From: Ancistrus triradiatus
Taxonomy: Eukaryota; Chordata; Actinopteri; Siluriformes; Loricariidae
DNA length: 64,000 bases
Assembly: GCA_025084515.1 (NCBI GenBank)
Contig: JAJAGP010001988.1
Location: 62,001-126,000, forward strand
Direction of reading: 5' to 3'
The notes under the pieces were generated by a model that had not been told where the DNA came from, did not search any database, and saw only the letters and a list, made by a program, of their open reading frames with translations. The stretch's first letter is position 1. Every line of letters begins with the position of its first letter. A program made the translations under genes and the position numbers. Positions 55,670 through 64,000 of the stretch are shown in pieces.

Positions 55670-55992
55670 TCGCCACCTGGCGATCAATGCGGCATGTCAG
55701 GGTTGGCCCTTTGGAACTCCCGAATGAGAGACTTATCGTACACGGCGGAACGGGGAACCCAAGAGCATTCCTTGGGGCCGTAGCCCTCCCAGTCGACCAG
55801 GTACTGGAGACCGCGACCCCGGCGACGGGATCTCAGGAGGCGGCGGACCATGAATACTTGGGTACCGTCGATGGTCTGGGGCAGCGGCGGAGGGTCGGCT
55901 GGGGGGCTAAGGTCCGAGGAGGAGACTGGCCTGACCAGTGGGGTGAATACGCATATGCCTGGGTAAATTTAAATGAACAGTGCATGGGTTAA
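55670..55992 (-). pseudogene. pol: Chromodomain at the pol C-terminus
   Basis: In a shifted frame the minus strand reads RRGRGLQYLVDWEGYGPKEC, SWVPRSAVYDKSLIREFQRA and NPDMPH followed by a stop, just before the polypurine tract. Chromodomains at the integrase C-terminus define chromoviruses and steer integration to particular chromatin. The aromatic cage-like positions (Y, W) are retained. A long plus-strand frame (55474-55992) is an antisense shadow. Confidence 0.8.
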
Positions 55993-56999
55993 TTACCTTG
56001 TCGATAGTGAATGGCCCGATGTAGCGAGGTGCCAGTTTCTTAGACTAGAGGAATGTTGTGCGCTGAGAGCCAGACGTGTTGACCGGGTCAGAAGGGGGCG
56101 GCGATTGGCGGAGCGTTCAGCGGCGGAGCGGGCCTTGAGGAGGACGGCCTTGGTGATCCTCCTGGTCCTCCAGCAGCGGTGTAGGTGATGAGCGACGGAG
56201 GGGACGGCCACCTGCGGTTCCAGTTCCAGGAAGAGGGGTGGCAGGTAACCCAAGGAGGCCTCGAAAGGCACCAGGCCCGTGGCGGAGTTGACCAGGGAAT
56301 TGTGGGCATATTCGGCCCATGCCAGCTGAGAGCTCCACCTGGTCAGGTTCTTGGCCGTAAGGCAGCGCAGAGTGGCTTCCAGTTCTTGATTGGCCCTCTT
56401 GGCCTGTCCGTTAGACTGGGGGTGGAACCCCGAGGTGAGGCTAACCTTGGCTCCAAGAGCTTTGCAAAAAGCCCTCCACACCTGGGAGACGAATTGGGGC
56501 CCTCAGTCTGATACGATATCTACAGGGATGCCGTGTATCTTAAATACTTGATCAAACAGCACTGATTACATTTCCAAGGCGGACGGGAGTTTGGACAGGG
56601 CAATAAGCCGAACCGCCTTGGAGAAGCGGTTGATAACTGTAATAATAACAGTCTTAGACTCTGACTCAGGGAGCCCCGTAATGAAATCGGTGGAGATGTG
56701 TGACCAAGGGCTCCCAGGTGTGGGAAGGGGCTGGACTAGACCCGCCGGCTGCTGGTGAGAGGCCTTACTGCGAGTGCAGACGTGCAGGCGGCCACGAACT
56801 CCCAGGTGTCTTTGTCCATAGATGGTCACCAGAAGTGAAGCTGGAGGAGTTCTAACGTGCAATGGTAACTCGGGTGGCCAGCAAACCGGGAGTCGTGGGT
56901 CCACTGGAGGTCCTTGGGGCGTACCACTGTAGGGACATACAAGCGGTCGTGGGGTCCACCCCCTGGGTCCGGTTTGGTCTTCTGTGCCTTGCGGATGGC
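55993..56999 (-). pseudogene. pol: Chromovirus integrase
   Basis: Zinc-binding region: DSRFAGHPSYHCTLELLQLH (57000-56826) and CTRSKASH (56790), one Cys lost. Core: ISTDFITGLPESESKTVIIT (first Asp), VINRFSKAVRLIALSKLPSA, HGIPVDIVSD then TGA (56510, Trp codon TGG to TGA), then GPQF, SLTSGFHPQSNGQAKRANQE with the catalytic Glu in NQELEATL, and AEYAHNSLVNSATGLVPFEA. The C-terminal GPF-type block (RYIGPFTIDKVI) lies near 56020. Integrates cDNA; the D-D-E set is present apart from the nonsense codon. Confidence 0.87.
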
Positions 57000-57566
57000 C
57001 CTTTGGATGTCCCAGATGATGTGGGCAATCAAGCGTTCGGGGGGTAGGATGGTGTTGGGCCTCTCCTCTTGATCTTCGGCACCATGTATGCGGAACAGGG
57101 CATCGGGCTTGGTGTTATGAGACCCCGGCCTATACGTCAGGGAGAAATTAAACCGGCCAAAGAACAATGCCCATCTAGCCTGCCAGGAATTGAGGCGTTT
57201 GGCAGTTTGGATGTACTCCAAGTTACGGTGGTCTGTCCATACAACAAACGGATGCTCAGCGCCCTCCAGCCAATGCCTCCATTCCTCTAGGGCTAACTTG
57301 ACCGCCATGAGTTCCCTGTTACCCACATCGTAGTTCCTTTCCGTGGGGGACAGCCGCTTCGAGCAGAAGGCACAGGGGTGCAGATGTTTATCCAGGGCTA
57401 CTCGCTGGGAGAGGATGGCACCAACGCCGGTCTCCGAGGCGTCAACCTCGACGATGAATTGCCGACTGTGGTCCGGCTGAGCAAGAATTGGTGCAGTGGT
57501 GAAAAGCTTCTTAAGATGAAGAAAGGCCCGCTGGGCCTCAGTGGACCACCGGAATGGGACCTTCGT
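57000..57566 (-). pseudogene. pol: Chromovirus RNase H domain
   Basis: The minus strand encodes FIVEVDASETGVGAILSQR (Asp of the catalytic set) near 57460-57405, then NYDVGNRELMAVKLALEEWR (catalytic Glu) and PFVVWTDHRNLEYIQTAKRL (catalytic Asp), RWALFFGRFNFSLTYRPGSH. A frameshift separates the upstream part from 57326. These residues cleave the RNA strand during reverse transcription and are intact. Confidence 0.85.
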
Positions 57567-58141
57567 TTAGGTGAGCTGGGTGAGAGGGGCCGCTACCCTG
57601 CTGTAGTCCCGAATGAAGCGCCGATAGAGAATAGCGAATCCCAGGAAGTGTTGTAACTTCTTGCAACTGGATGGCCTGGGCCACTCTGCGATGGCTTGGA
57701 CCTTAGCCGGGTCTGCCTTGATGCTTCCCTGCTGGATGATGGAACCCAGAGGTCCCCACGTGGAACTCACACTTCTCGGCCTTGACGAGGAGGTGTCGTC
57801 CGTTTCTTCTTGGAGCGCATGTTCTTGTTCTTGGAGAAGATGAGGATGTCGTCTAAATAAACGAACACGCACTGGTTGAGAAAGTCCCTCAGCATGTCAT
57901 TCACCGGGGCTTGGAAGATGGCTGGGGCGTTGGTTAACCCAAAAGGCATTACCTGGTATTCAAAGTGCCCCAGTGGAGTGTTAAAGGCTGTCTTCCACTC
58001 GTCTCCCTCCCGGATGCGCACCAGGTGGTAAGTGTTCTGTAGATCCAATTTGGTGAACACCATGGCCCTCTGGAGAAGGTCAAATGCGGAGTTAAGCAGC
58101 GGGAGAGGGTAACGGTTCCGCTTAGTGATCGCGTTGAGGCC
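57567..58141 (-). pseudogene. pol: Chromovirus RT palm and connection
   Basis: MVFTKLDLQNTYHLVRIREG (first Asp, LDL), DEWKTAFNTPLGHFEYQVMP, FGLTNAPAIFQAPVNDMLRD and CVFVYLDDILIFSKN (active-site YLDD intact), 58063-57767. A deletion of some 40 codons follows FSKN, shifting the frame, after which KAEKCEFH is readable near 57775. Then GSIKADPAKVQAIAEWPRPS and LQHFLGFAILYRRFIRDYSR (thumb/connection, to 57567). Confidence 0.88.
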
Positions 58142-58690
58142 TCAGTAATCCACACATGGGCGAAGGGAGCCATCCTTCTTAGCCATGAAGAAGAAACCTG
58201 CTCCAACAGGAGTTGAGGAGGGGCCGATGAGGCCAGTATCAAAACACTCTGTGATGTAGGCTTCCATGGCCTCTCTCTCGTGCCGAGAGAGTTGATAGAG
58301 GCGACCGCTGGGCAGGGGGACCCCGAGGAGCAGGTCTATTGCACAGTCGTAGGGTCTGTGAGGGGGTAGTAGCTTGGCCTGATCTTTGCTGAAAGCCTGT
58401 TGGAGATCAAGATACTGACTTGGCATCTGGGCGAGATCCGGGGTCTCTTCCGGCCGAGGAGTGCGAGAGGGAAGGGCGTGAGTGTGGTCGGGCACTTCCA
58501 GAGCTTCCACGCGGGCCTCGAGCCGGGTCACCAGATCCTGATCGATGAGGTTCTCTTCCGCCCCCGAGTCGACGAGAACAGTGACGGTGTGGGATACATT
58601 AGGCAGAAGCAGAGTGGCGGGTAGGGTGAAGAGGTTCTTGCTGTGGTGCGGGGATGCAGTCGGAGTGCCCGCCAGTGCCCCCAGCCTCAC
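58142..58690 (-). pseudogene. pol: Chromovirus pol: protease and RT N-terminus
   Basis: Starts MRLGALAGTPTASPHHSKNL (GTG start overlapping the gag stop, in another frame, so frameshifting is probable). The protease active site is LVDSGAEENLIDQDLV at residues ~43-58. A spacer with QMPSQYLDLQQAFSKDQAKL follows, then the RT start: HRPYDCAIDLLLGVPLPSGR, EREAMEAYITECFDTGLIGP and GAGFFFMAKKDGSLRPCVDY. The frame ends at TGA where the family has an Arg codon (CGA to TGA, CpG type); RT continues in the same frame. Confidence 0.88.
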
Positions 58691-59778
58691 TGACGAGCGT
58701 TGGCTTTTGGCTGTACTGTACTGGTGTGGTTGGGTTGACCGTAGTACATGCAGAGCGTCTCCCGACGGCGGCGCTGGCGTTCAGCCGACGTGAGGTGAGC
58801 GTGTCTTAGCTGCATTGGTTCAGGGTCCATGGGGGAATCTGTGAGGGATGGAAGCAGACCAGGATCTTTTAGTACCGGGGTCCGAGTGCGGCCTGATGGG
58901 GATGCCTGGACCGGACGCGAGGCCCTCTCCAGTCTGTGTGAATGCATACGTCGGTCCAGGCGAATGGCCAGGTCCACCAGCGCCTGTAGATCAGCATGAT
59001 CATCACGGACCGCAAGGTCATCCTTCAAGCGTTCTGAGAGCCCCGACCGGAACGCCTCGCGCAAGGCGGGTTCATTCCAGTCAGAGTCTGCAGCCAACGA
59101 CCAGAATTCCACTGCATAGTCGGCGACCATGCGGGAGCCCTGCTGAAGACCGATGAAGAGACCCGACGCTGCTTCGCCATGGCTTGGGTGGTCAAAGGCT
59201 GCCCGGAAGCGCTGGATGAAGTCAGCGAACGAGATGTCCTCCAGAACCCTTTGGGAGAGTACGGCCTCAGCCCACATCAAGACCTAACCCCAAAGGAAGC
59301 CAATAACATAAGAGATCTTGCAGGCATCGGTGGAAAAGACCAATGGATGCTGCCTGAGCACCAGGTCGCACTGAGTGAGGAAACCCCGGCACTTAGTCAG
59401 GTCACTAGAGTACGGCTCAGGGTGAGTGAAGATGGGGGCCTGGTAGCTAAAGGTGGATGCCAGGTGATCCTGAGATGCAATGGCGGCTGAGGGTGGCCCG
59501 GCTGGGGGATCCAGAGGGGGAGTGCTGGGCAAAACGCCTCTGATGGTCGCAGACATCTGGCTCTTGGCGGCAGGTGCGGCGGGTGGCGGGTCCTGGACAG
59601 AGGATGTAAGCAGTCGATTAAGTTTAGTAGTTAGGTTAGACATTTTCTTGCTGAGTAACCGGTTGGACTCGAGTAGGTTAGTGAGTAATTTATCGTGCTG
59701 TTGGAGCCAAGCCTGTTGACGATCCAAAGCCATGTCGACTGGGAGAGCGCGACTTGTCTGCTGATCTGCGGGCTCCAT
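58687..59778 (-). pseudogene. gag: Chromovirus gag with one in-frame stop
   Basis: Starts MEPADQQTSRALPVDMALDR. A coiled-coil-like N-terminus (QQAWLQQHDKLLTNLLESN) and a Pro/Ala-rich spacer lead into PIFTHPEPYSSDLTKCRGFL. A TAG stop (59286-59284, after IGFLWG) sits where the frame otherwise continues directly into LMWAEAVLSQRVLEDISFAD, FDHPSHGEAASGLFIGLQQG and LREAFRSGLSERLKDDLAVR. The C-terminal knuckle reads CMYYGQPNHTSTVQP, with two of the usual CCHC cysteines lost. About 363 codons in one frame apart from that stop. The gag end overlaps the pol start (GTGA at 58690-58687). Confidence 0.88.
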
Positions 59779-59795
59779 GATTGACCAGTTTGTTC

Positions 59796-60345
59796 TGTTA
59801 AGTGGACCTTAATGGAACACGGAAAATTACAGGAGAAGCCCTAGTAGCGGAATAGCAAACAAGTCACGGACAACAACGTACGAGTAACGGAGAGTTTATT
59901 GAACACAATGTATGCAAGAGAGTGGGTAGTTACGAGAAAACTCAGGGTCGAGTCCAAGGATCTGAAAGGAGCGAGTGGAGTGGGTAACTGGAGGAACAGG
60001 AGCGATGCGGCAGCTGTGAGAAGTTGCTTCCACAGGTTTAGAGTCAGAAAACGGCCGGGTGTCCAGATGTAGAGGTGACGGAGGATTAGTAGCGGTTAAT
60101 TTCGGCGACAAACTGGCGGCGTCTGGTCAATCTATTGGTGGTTAAGTAGTGGCTGGTTGATGAGAAGATGATGAACAGGTGCGAGGCTTGGAGGAGCATG
60201 GAGACGAGTAGCCAATCAATCGCTGTGGAAGCAAGCAAAACAAGCACGCCACGCTTGAACTGAAAGTAAACAGCAGAAGGTAAGGGATCGTGTAAAAATA
60301 ACTATACGGCTGGAAAGCGGGAGGTCCGCAGGGCAAACTCTAACA
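59796..60345 (-). repeat. 5' LTR of the chromovirus
   Basis: 550 bp. It is the upstream LTR on the minus strand, with the presumed promoter for gag-pol. The gag ATG lies 18 bases after its inner end, the same spacing as in the gypsy at 38732. The U5-like end contains 'tccgtgttccattaaggtcc' (minus). Confidence 0.93.
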
Positions 60346-60988
60346 GTCCAGGGTTGAGCGAAGCACACATTCTAATTGGTCATTTACACACTCAAGATGA
60401 TCGGGCTCCGTAGGTGTATTAAATTTTAAGTCTGTTAGATTTTTAATAAACACAGCTGGAGTAACAGTTGTGATAGTGCGCTTGGTGTGATAACGAGACA
60501 GAAAGATTTTAGTTATTAGATATAGTTTAAACACTAAAAGATAGTTATCTGAAATCAAATCACTTTGCGGGAAACATCAAGGTTGTCTATATTGATACCA
60601 AATGTTAATATTAGATCTAAAGTATGATTACAGCAGTGGGTTGGTCCCATCACATTCTGAGTGATACTCATGGATTCTAAGATGGACTCGAAAGCAATAA
60701 TAAGTGAATCCTGTTCATTGTCAAAGTGAATATTAATATCACCTACAATTAAAGCCTTATCCGTTGATGGTAGTAAGCATGAAAGAAAGTTAGCAAATTT
60801 CTGAGGAAAGGACCTGGAGGGTGGTAAATAGTGATAAGCTGGAAAGAGTGTGGTTTTGACTTCCACAACGATGGATCAGTCACATTAAGAATCAGTATTT
60901 CAAAAGAATTAGCCTTGTAATGGGATTTAGTTGTAACATCTAGCTCTTTGGCAACAATCGTGGCTACGCCTCCGCCAGATTTAACCAT
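60346..60988 (-). pseudogene. L2 endonuclease (upstream half of the split LINE)
   Basis: GGGVATIVAKELDVTTKSHY then LILNVTDPSLWKSKPHSFQL (60988-60749). After a frameshift: DKALIVGDINIHFDNEQDSL (catalytic Asp block, GDFN changed to GDIN), MGPTHCCNHTLDLILTFGIN (60866-60555), then SDNYLLVFKLYL and DLKFNTPTEPDHLECVNDQL with ECVLRSTLD at the gypsy junction (60558-60340). The N-terminal LTETW block is missing by 5' truncation. Confidence 0.85.
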
Positions 60989-62299
60989 ATATTAATTTCA
61001 GAAATAAAATTTTTAAATTCTCATTAACTTGGTTGATAATGCAGTGTTTATTTCCTATATAATATCACATTCTTAACACATGCATAGCCTATTTGAGTCA
61101 TGTTTTATTCAATGGGATTACGGTGTGTTTTGGTGCGGTCATTACTTGGTTATTACTTGGTGGAAAGATGTGGGATGGATCAAGGAAGAAGCTGTGGACC
61201 AGGGGTCACACCCACCCCCAGGGCCACGGCCACTAAAATAGCAACAAGACTAAATATCTTTTACACATATGCTATGTGAAATTAATTATGGAAGGTGCTA
61301 ATTTGCAATTAAGATGTCTGCAAACAGCATATTTGGTTGATATTCACAGAAATAGTCACAGGGTCATGCTTATTCACCGCACTTCAGATTTAATGGGATG
61401 GTGCAATCTGAGGTGAGGCAGACCTTTCAGTTTCCGCACTACATTGCACCTTGCTGGGAATTACAGCCAAACTCTGCAAATCGGCATTTATAACACAGAT
61501 CAGAGAGAAAAAGTTTTTGTTGAAATTTTAAACATTTATTTTTACTGGAATATAACAGGTGAGGCATTCTCAGAGAGCAAAAATTATCTGGCCCCAAAAC
61601 ATCCACGAGTTCCAGGCTGGATCCATAAAGTGGATATGGTCCAGCTTCCTTTGGCTCAATGGGCCAATATGGATCCAGTTTGTTGATCCAGATTTCAATG
61701 ATTTGTTTACACTTGTGGATGTGGGCCACCCTCATTATATGGATCAACTCTGGACTGGATCCACATCACCTCCAGCAGTTTCAGTTCTTCTTTACTACTC
61801 ATGTTAACATAATTTTAGAATGTATGGGATTTAGACATTTACATTAAAGTACATAGTATTTAGTTACAAAATCTATTTAGTTTTAGTTTTCTACAACTTT
61901 GCAGGATGATTCAGCACATACCCTTCAACCCTTGGGTGGCTGCTCTGAGGACCCTCAAAGTCATGATTTGGCCTCAGCAATCAATGAGTGGACATAAATC
62001 TCCTTGAGGACCGAATTTTTGCGAGATGATTCACATTGTAACGAAATTTAAGGTTGATGTGCTGATAAGACGTTGATGGACCCCACACACTACACAGTTC
62101 TGCAGGAACTGCACAAGGGTGCTAACTGTTAATACTTAATATCACAATTAATCCAATGAGTTATTGATTTAATTATGCTAATCTTCTGATTTACACGGAT
62201 TGGAGTCAACTACTGCAAAACTGCAATCACACTCACATTTTCTTCAGGAAATGCATCTTTCCAGTTACCATATTTAATCCAAGTGAAAATTATGTTAAC
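60989..62299. other. No confident feature
   Basis: AT-rich. A small inverted repeat is seen: 'ggatccagtttgttgatcc' at about 61672 and 'ggatcaactctggactggatc' at about 61740. The 80-102 residue frames at 61439-61807 overlap on both strands and show no family motif. Confidence 0.5.
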
Positions 62300-62955
62300 T
62301 GACAAACTGTAATCCAAGCATCAACACCACACATATATGTACATTTATTAAAACAAAAACTCATGAATCATAACATTTAAAACATATTACATAACATTAT
62401 TAAAACACAGTAAAAAACATTGTGGAAAGTACACTGGTGGTGCTTTTAAAGCTGTTAGGATTCCGGTGGAAACCCAAGCAAAAATATACAAAGTAGGGAA
62501 GCCAATATGCAGAAATGCCATCGAACCCAGACGAGATATAATTAAAGATACTTATTATCAACAATACAAGGAATGTATGCTCAAATAAAGTAACCAAAAA
62601 CCAGAAGGAATTCATGGGATGAGCTTGATGTGGGAACCAAAACCAGGGAGAGCGTGTTGCTTCCAGGGGTGCCGATAATCCACGAAGAGTTGTAGTAATA
62701 CAGCCAGGAGGAAGGAGCAGAGTGCAGGCGGAGAATCCGGATGACGGACCACCGGAGAGGAAAACCAGAGCCATGTGGGAGCAGCTGGAAACACGCTGGG
62801 TGAAACGGGAACTGAAAGGAAAATAAGTCGTAAGTAAAATGAAACTCAACATAAACAGGCACGGGGGCCGAAACAGCAAGGCAAAGCGACGGCTAGGCTA
62901 AAGCTAATGATAAAGTTTAACAGCATAAGCTGCACTAAGGTACCAGAAATGTGCC
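62300..62955 (-). mobile_element. Gypsy-type LTR fragment, antisense
   Basis: The minus strand has a polyadenylation signal AATAAA at about 62350 and a TAGC cluster (ggctaggctaaagctaatga at 62890-62910). In composition and layout it resembles the LTRs at 38732 and 16690. It holds a 159-residue minus-strand frame (62879-62400), judged non-genic because equivalent frames occur inside the other LTRs. Boundaries are approximate. Confidence 0.45.
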
Positions 62956-62959
62956 AAGA

Positions 62960-63640
62960 CGACCTGGTGACTCATCGTTCTCTGTGTCAGTCGTAAGTAG
63001 TGATCCCAGAAGTTGAATCTGTTCATCGGAGAAACGTTTCGTCACTCATCTAAGTGACTTCTTCAGTCTCAGCTAGTTGGAAAACTTACCCGATCTTATA
63101 TACAGCACATTTACATAACGACTGGTACCAGCACCATTGCATAACAATGGGACCGGTGATCAGTTTAATATGCAGATTGATATAGCCATTAATTATAATG
63201 GCCACGTGTGCCATTCACACAGGATTGGGGAAGGGCTGCGATGGCTGCGTTGTAAGATGGTGAGAGGTGTACTCTGAGGCCCCCTCCTCGGTTCAGGGAT
63301 GGACTTTCCTTTTTTCCTCTTTTACTCTGCGTTCAAACCAAGCATTCCTCCCTATCAAGGATCTGCACGTCTTCATCCTTGAAAGAGTGGCCACTGGCCT
63401 GTAGGTGGGTATAAAACACAGAGACCTGACCTGATGAGGTAGCTCTTCTATGTTATGCCATCCGTTTCACCAGTGGCTGTTTGGTTACCCCGATGTGCAA
63501 TTCCTGGCAATCCTCCCAATACTGAACAGCGTACACTACATTACTCTGTTTGTGCTGGGGAACCCAATCCTTGGGGTGGACCAGTTTCTGGCGTAGCGTG
63601 TTTTGGGGCCACCGAGACGCTGTGTTTGGAAAATATCATC
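62960..63640 (-). pseudogene. Penelope-like element C-terminus (GIY-YIG endonuclease)
   Basis: The minus strand near 63540-63420 reads VVYAVQYWEDCQELHIGVTK then QPLVKRMA, a stop, HRRATSSGQVS and YTHLQASGHSFKDEDVQIL (63410-63350). The 'VYxxxC...YIGxTxxxLxxR' layout is that of GIY-YIG nucleases of Penelope-like retroelements, with Tyr to His in YIG. Downstream is 'RGGGLRVHLSPSYNAAI' and then the 3' region with 'aaacgtttcgtcactcatct'. The RT domain is not present. Confidence 0.7.
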
Positions 63641-63712
63641 TTACAATGCAGCCATCGCAGCCCTTCCCCAATCCTGTGTGAATGGCACACCTGGCCATTA
63701 TCATTAATGGAT
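63640..63712 (+). repeat. Inverted copy of the Penelope-like 3' segment
   Basis: 'cttacaatgcagccatcgca' to 'gtgtgaatggcacacctggc' at 63640-63712 is the reverse complement of 63185-63258, with few mismatches. Penelope-like elements are known to carry direct or inverted terminal repeats, so this may be the element's other end. It is followed directly by a gypsy fragment. Confidence 0.75.
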
Positions 63713-64000
63713 ATGTCTTTTCGCCGTTCGTATGTAAGCCAGGTGTTTGTGATCAGTCCATACGACGAATGGCTGCTCAGAACCCTCAAGCCAGTGCCTC
63801 CACTCTTAATAGCTAGCTTGACAGCCAGCAGCTCTCGATTCCCAACATCATAATTCAGCTCTGCAGGGGAGAGGTGGCATTAGAAGAAGGTGCAGGGGTG
63901 AAGTGTATTATCTGGGCCACTACGCTGTGAAAGGATGCCGCCAACACCAGAGTTCGACGCGTCCACCTCCACCTCCTGAGGACATCATTAATCAGGGCTT
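63713..64000 (-). pseudogene. pol: Gypsy RNase H fragment, running off the window
   Basis: The minus strand encodes EVDASNSGVGGILSQRSGPD (catalytic Asp), then LHPCTFF, a stop, HLSPAELNYDVGNRELLAVK (catalytic Glu), and a frameshifted piece around 'gacggatcacaaacacctgg' corresponding to WTDHKNLEY. Homologous to the RNase H at 57566-57000. The element continues beyond 64000; its left end abuts the Penelope-like repeat. Confidence 0.8.

Larger units (their letters stand above)
55107..60345 (-). mobile_element. Ty3/gypsy chromovirus, complete with both LTRs
   Basis: A 5,239-bp element: LTRs at 55107-55653 and 59796-60345 (TGTTA...TAACA), gag, protease, RT, RNase H, integrase and chromodomain in the expected order on the minus strand. 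Target duplications are gtccg (55102-55106) and gtcca (60346-60350), one mismatch. By eye the LTRs differ at about 40 of 548 positions (about 93% identity), mostly transitions, so the insertion is not recent. Only a few stops and one or two frameshifts interrupt the coding region. Confidence 0.93.
52863..60988 (-). mobile_element. L2 LINE split by a complete gypsy insertion
   Basis: L2 minus strand in two parts. 60988-60346 is the endonuclease region and start of the linker; 55106-52863 is the linker, RT and 3' UTR with the 'aagtcaagtcagattttta' tail. Between them lies a gypsy element (55107-60345). Removing the insertion and one 5-bp target copy joins ...STLD and TIAPA... in one frame. It is 5'-truncated at about 60988, after LTTSKSGGGVA-type sequence. 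Confidence 0.9.

Noticed and set aside
55474..55992. 172-residue plus-strand open frame
   Set aside because: Antisense to the LTR and chromodomain-coding region of the minus-strand gypsy, whose frames carry clear motifs.
62400..62879. 159-residue minus-strand open frame, hydrophobic
   Set aside because: It lies in an LTR-like segment; comparable long frames occur by chance in the LTRs at 38732 and 52034. No signal of a known family.

Overview
This window looks like a transposable-element graveyard from a teleost fish. I see no convincing host exon, rRNA, tRNA or snRNA gene. The fish assignment is inferred from the repeat mix: L2/CR1-superfamily LINEs, many Tc1-like DNA transposons, chromodomain Ty3/gypsy elements, a Penelope-like GIY-YIG fragment, a piggyBac remnant, and tRNA-headed SINEs whose tail resembles the common fish tail. 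The sequence is AT-rich with CpG-type decay, and nearly every coding stretch is broken.

Layout. 1-1702: 3' part of an L2 LINE (+), next to an antisense LINE of another family (to 2345), a 125-bp direct repeat pair and a candidate DNA transposon. 4318-4799: Tc1/mariner deletion derivative with TIRs and TA target duplications. 5308-10150: the longest L2 (-), with ORF1 (SGNH esterase), endonuclease and reverse transcriptase remnants and a SINE inside. 10195-11418: Tc1 N-terminus, then a foldback element. 12440-13826: ~137-bp tandem satellite. 14820-16640: LINE and Tc1 fossils. 16690-19430: chromovirus gypsy (-). 19590-20510: a 21/30-nt frame-preserving repeat. 20560-21195: gypsy-type LTR (+). 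21236-28879: Tc1-family fossils, (TA)n and (TG)n microsatellites and a SINE.

30926-35000: L2 (-) carrying a piggyBac fragment. 36584-38115: Tc1 (-). 38732-40571: gypsy LTR plus gag (+). 40722-42985: L2 pieces in opposite orientations. 43262-45035: two Tc1 families. 45036-49605: stacked L2 copies (+), one of them unusually rich in 1-bp indels. 50248-52862: two abutting Tc1 elements, one with an L2 tail inside and one with an LTR inside. 52863-60990: an L2 (-) split by a nearly complete 5.2-kb chromovirus (55107-60345). 62300-64000: LTR, Penelope-like fragment and gypsy RNase H.

The elements do not form a pathway; they record successive insertions. The clearest nest is L2, then gypsy: a 5-bp target duplication is visible, and removing one copy restores the L2 reading frame. 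The strongest candidates for something not routinely described are the 21/30-nt repeat with open frames (19590-20510), the Tc1 foldback element (10645-11418), the 137-bp satellite, and repeated CpG-type loss of the catalytic Glu codon in one Tc1 family. None of these shows evidence of being a functional new system.
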